Origin: Neelides folsomi | Taxonomy: Eukaryota; Arthropoda; Collembola; Neelipleona; Neelidae | Direction: 5' to 3' | DNA length: 64,000 bases | Assembly (NCBI GenBank): GCA_034687125.1 | Contig: JAQGBZ010000093.1 | Location: forward strand, 1-64,000 | The notes under the pieces: generated by a model | Database searches by the model: none | Seen by the model: the letters and a program-made list of their open reading frames with translations, nothing else | Told to the model about the DNA's origin: nothing | Position numbers and translations under genes: made by a program | Shown: piece by piece, positions 60,481-64,000 of the stretch | Layout of the letters: each line of letters begins with the position of its first letter | How positions within the stretch are numbered: the first letter of the stretch is position 1

Positions 60481-60566
60481 TTACCTTTACCTGTAATCCT
60501 TACCTGTAATTCTTACCTTTATTCCTTACCTTTATTTCTTACCTGTAATCCTTACCTGTCTCACCT
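60481..60566 (-). repeat. 13-bp tandem repeat of consensus 5' splice sites
   Basis: On the minus strand the units read GGATTACAGGTAA, AGAATTACAGGTA and similar, with the GGTAA core recurring at an exact 13-base period (plus-strand TTACC at 60487, 60500, 60513, 60526, 60539 and 60552, plus one at 60481 and a GGTGAG at the right end). Each core is CAG/GTAAG or AAG/GTAAG, the best match to U1 snRNA. The array is on the abd-A strand, about 13 kb upstream of its candidate leader. Confidence 0.8.
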
Positions 60567-63500
60567 CCGCTGCCATGGAAACGCCATGGAAACTGCCAAA
60601 CTGGATACCGGCCCACTATTAACATCCAGCTCATGGAAGGATTGCTAAACAATGCCTATTATCATACCTTGTATTACCTGTATTACCATGGAAACAGGCC
60701 TAACGTATGTACATCTGTATTTATTACAGAGGATAATAATGATTGCTATGGTTATGAGGGGGAAAGGGCTGGAAAGATTTTTTGAATGTATCTTAAGGGC
60801 CCATTGGTTATTGCATGTTATGATGGTTAATGTAAAATGTCTATGGGGAATAGGTTTTATAATTCCAATTTGGACACTTCAATTTATGGCCCAGAAGGAG
60901 GAGGATTCGAATTGAACAAGCGAAGATTCCTTCTTTAAGGGGAGGGTTTTGAATCTGGTCATTATTATTACAATCCAATACCTTTCTTAAGTTAAAATGA
61001 AAACTTCCACCCAGCGACTTCCAACACAAAAAATTAGTTCTAATTATCACAAGAACAACCAAGACGCCTTCTTTTAGACTCAAACAATTTACTTGAAAAA
61101 TCCTATTTTAAAATTATGATAAAAATTACTTATGCATTTTTACATCGCATTTAACCATTTATGCATTTTTACTTCTATTACAAATACTAAAATTACAGAC
61201 ATTTAATTGTAGTTAATTAGCTAGTTAACAACAATTAAATATCATTAGAGGAATTAAAGGAATCAAAAAGTTATTACTAAAAAGTTTAGTTTGACTATTT
61301 GAATCAGTTAATGTAAAATAGTAGTCGGTTTTAAATTTAAATAATAAAACAATTAGAGAAAGAAATAAATCTCTATAATGAACTTGAGATTATTTATAAT
61401 TGTCAAGATGGTCAGATTATTAATATAAAGTCACTAAAGATAACTTATAGATTTATTCAGGTAGATAATTCATATACCCGTAATAATTAATAATATAGCA
61501 ATAGAATTACAATAGTGAAATAGGTAGATAAGTTATAATAGAGTTTCAGATTGGCTTTGTCTATAAAAATAGTGTATAGGGAATTTTTATAGGAAATGAA
61601 ATTTCACCTTCATCAACATGAATTTGTAGGCAGATGTTCAATGGTCATTATTTAGACTTTGTAAGGTCACATGTCTTCTAGCTAATGGGCTCAGATGTCA
61701 TTTGGGGAAGGTTCATTAAGATACGGCCACTAATGTTAATTCATCATGAAAATATCAAACCATTAGCAAAAACATTCTCCGACCATACAAATAAAAATAA
61801 CTGTTATGAGAAACTATGAAATGTACAGCACATAATATAAATACATAATATATATGGTAAATATACAGTGAATACCTAATATATGGCAAATACATACAAA
61901 AATGTATAGGAAACATTTTCATAGTGAAATAGTAAAAGTATAATAAAATACGACCCAAATCATATTTATGCAAATAACGTGTCAATATGGGGAATATCAT
62001 GTGTTAATGTCTTCCCATAAGGCTATCATGAAATGAGCCAATGAGGTTTTATTTTAGGAGGTGAACGCGTCCTCGGCATGTCAAAGGGCAATTAAAAAGG
62101 GGATTATTAGCATTGGAATAAGGAACAGTTCGTGACTGAAAAAAGTTAGACAACTTACATAAATACATGTATTTAACATTAGCTCTATTAACTCTATAGG
62201 ATCATTTCGATATTCAATTTATATAGGTACTACATTCAATTTATATTGGGTTATATGAGTACTTATATAATATTGGATTATGTATTTATTAAAATGGATT
62301 ATGTATATTGTAATACTTCCCGGCAGTACCTCAAATAACGCCACGCCAACGTGATTGTGAAGAGATCCGCATTTATTTATTATGTAAATCTCCCGGCCAT
62401 GACGCACCTTTTTCATATAAATCTCTTGCAGAAATGAACATAAATTGGCTTTTGATCTTCCAACGCCTCATCACATTCAGCGATTCAACAGTTAGAGATT
62501 ACATTTACAATATCAAAAATCTCACCTGTGTACTTTCAAAATTTATTTTATTAATTCTGAATTAACTCAATGGCCGATATCATACCAATACAATACATAC
62601 ATGTACAAATACATACATAACATAATACATTACAAATAGAAATACATAACATAATATATTGCATTAAAATATATTTGCACATTGCATAAATGTAAAACAC
62701 GCTAAATGTAAAACACGCATTATTGGATTTTTTTAATTTATTATAGCGATTTTTTATTTATTAACAAATTGGCCTTGATTGCCATTTGATTCTCAACTGT
62801 ATTGAAAAATGGTGCAATGAATAAAATGAATCTCAATTTAAATCTCATTCAAATTCATCCAAATCTTCGTGATTGGTTTGAAAGTGCAAAAACTTGAATC
62901 GTTGAATTGTTTATTAAATCTCTCCAACACGCCCAAATGTTCCAAACAACTCCTACAACATTAATGATAATTTACAAGGAAAGAAGTTCGAAGCCTTTTT
63001 GACTTTTGACCTCATGTGGTCCATTGAAGTTCAAAAATTATTTTTATTTCCTTTCTCAATACAAACTTCATTGAATTCATGTACATTTAAATAGAAATGA
63101 ATTGACAGTTGTGAAATCGATCTATCTGAATTTATTCGAATGTGAATCGAACGATCTGAAACATTTTTTATTTAAATCGCATTGATATTTTATTCATTGA
63201 TAAGTTCATATACAGATACATGTTTATGTATAATATAATGTAATGTAAGTGATATCTCCGTGTTAAATTATCAATTTATCATTGGAGTGGAATTGGAATT
63301 CAATTGAATTTCATTTTTGATTTACGCGATTAAACGCCTTGCATTTTTATTCTCAATCAAATCTTCGTGTGTTTGATCTTATTGCAAATTGGTGCTCAAT
63401 CACTTTCAATGCAATTCCTATATTTGTTCATGCAATTACCTTACCAGAATTAAATGAGAAATTGGCAAGTGCAGCACAATTGCAATTACAAAGAATTAAA

Positions 63501-64000
63501 TCAACTGCATTTGATTGATTTACAGATCTCTATTTTATTAGTAATCAAATAATTTAATTTCATGGCTCTAAATAACAAATGGACACTTTGGAGGTGAATA
63601 AAATATTTTTAATATTTATTTATAAAGAATATTTTATATATAATATATTGTGTAAAAGATTTCTATTTTGTTATTAAATGTATGTTAATGTTCATTTAAC
63701 TAATGTTTTATGATTTGTAATATTCTTAAAGGTGTGTTATTTTGTTATTGGATGTAAAATGGAGTTTGTGAGTGAAATGGAGAAGTTGGGAGTTTTTTGT
63801 GTCTGTTTGGACCCCATGAGAAGAAAAAGGGCAAATGCCTGGGGATGAATCCATCTTTGACTTCTTTCACATCTGCTCCTGCCTTTTAAAGAAGAATGAA
63901 ACAACTCGGAATACTATCTGTATACAACATTACATAGAGAGGGAATGAGATGAAGATTTTAATAATTCTTATTTGTGATCAATAAAAGGGTTAGGGGGCC
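60567..64000. other. Right flank without a recognised gene
   Basis: The left end (60569-60700) holds CCATGGAAAC three times, including TTACCATGGAAAC at 60683-60695, close to an X-box. A frame of 87 codons at 60652-60915 is Met/Ile-rich and not supported. From 61100 to 64000 the DNA is AT-rich with a short ACATAACATAATACATT repeat near 62590-62660, and no gene is seen. Confidence 0.45.

Noticed and set aside
60785-60800. TGAATGTATC, as in the middle of iab-4-5p
   Set aside because: The seed region is missing and no hairpin can be drawn around it.

Overview
This is eukaryotic, strongly AT-rich DNA from an arthropod, most likely a hexapod or another pancrustacean. It lies in the posterior Hox region. 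The one gene that can be named with confidence is abdominal-A (abd-A) on the minus strand. Its N-terminal coding exon (44182-44677) ends just after the YPWM hexapeptide. Its homeodomain exon (15074-15546) carries the ABD-A homeodomain and the UbdA-type tail. The two exons join in phase across a 28.6 kb intron to give 322 residues. Splice signals also suggest a short 5' noncoding exon (46837-46867) and a further upstream leader exon ending at 47520. If the usual Hox order holds, Ubx lies off the left edge and Abd-B off the right edge.

Left of abd-A (1-15 kb) a non-Hox gene is well supported on the minus strand: a 285-residue acidic protein of unknown family at 3585-4442, with splice acceptor, good start context and poly(A) signal. 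Weaker small-gene candidates in the same area are a plus-strand ORF at 2845-3108 behind a 25-bp repeat that carries TATA boxes, a two-exon minus-strand model at 5328-5711, a 26-residue smORF behind a TATA box at 9186-9266, and a coding-like patch at 1277-1806.

The abd-A intron (15.5-44.2 kb) holds no obvious large nested gene. It does hold many degenerate minisatellites (10-30 bp units), two long hairpins (18725-18792 and a 21-bp perfect one at 36198-36264), two identical ATGGCCGCCAT palindromes, a well-formed plus-strand exon (29536-29630), and moderately GC-rich patches with short open frames (28.4-29.1 kb, 36.4-36.6 kb).

Right of abd-A (47.5-64 kb) a small predicted membrane-protein gene (48511-49014, plus strand) sits head to head with abd-A. 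It has a C-terminal transmembrane segment, a poly(A) signal, and a one-base frame break at a run of seven A. Further right are a possible 3' terminal exon on the minus strand (53935-54078), a 137-codon ORF (56865-57278), an exon-like segment (60275-60327), and a 13-bp tandem repeat (60481-60566) in which each unit is a consensus 5' splice site on the abd-A strand.

A palindromic motif close to GTTGCTATGGTAAC, resembling the RFX X-box, recurs across the whole window, singly and in arrays. No transposon, virus-derived element, tRNA, rRNA or CRISPR array was recognised. No iab-4/iab-8 microRNA was found in the 17 kb upstream of abd-A. Coordinates of the weak gene models rest only on reading frames and splice or poly(A) motifs read by eye.
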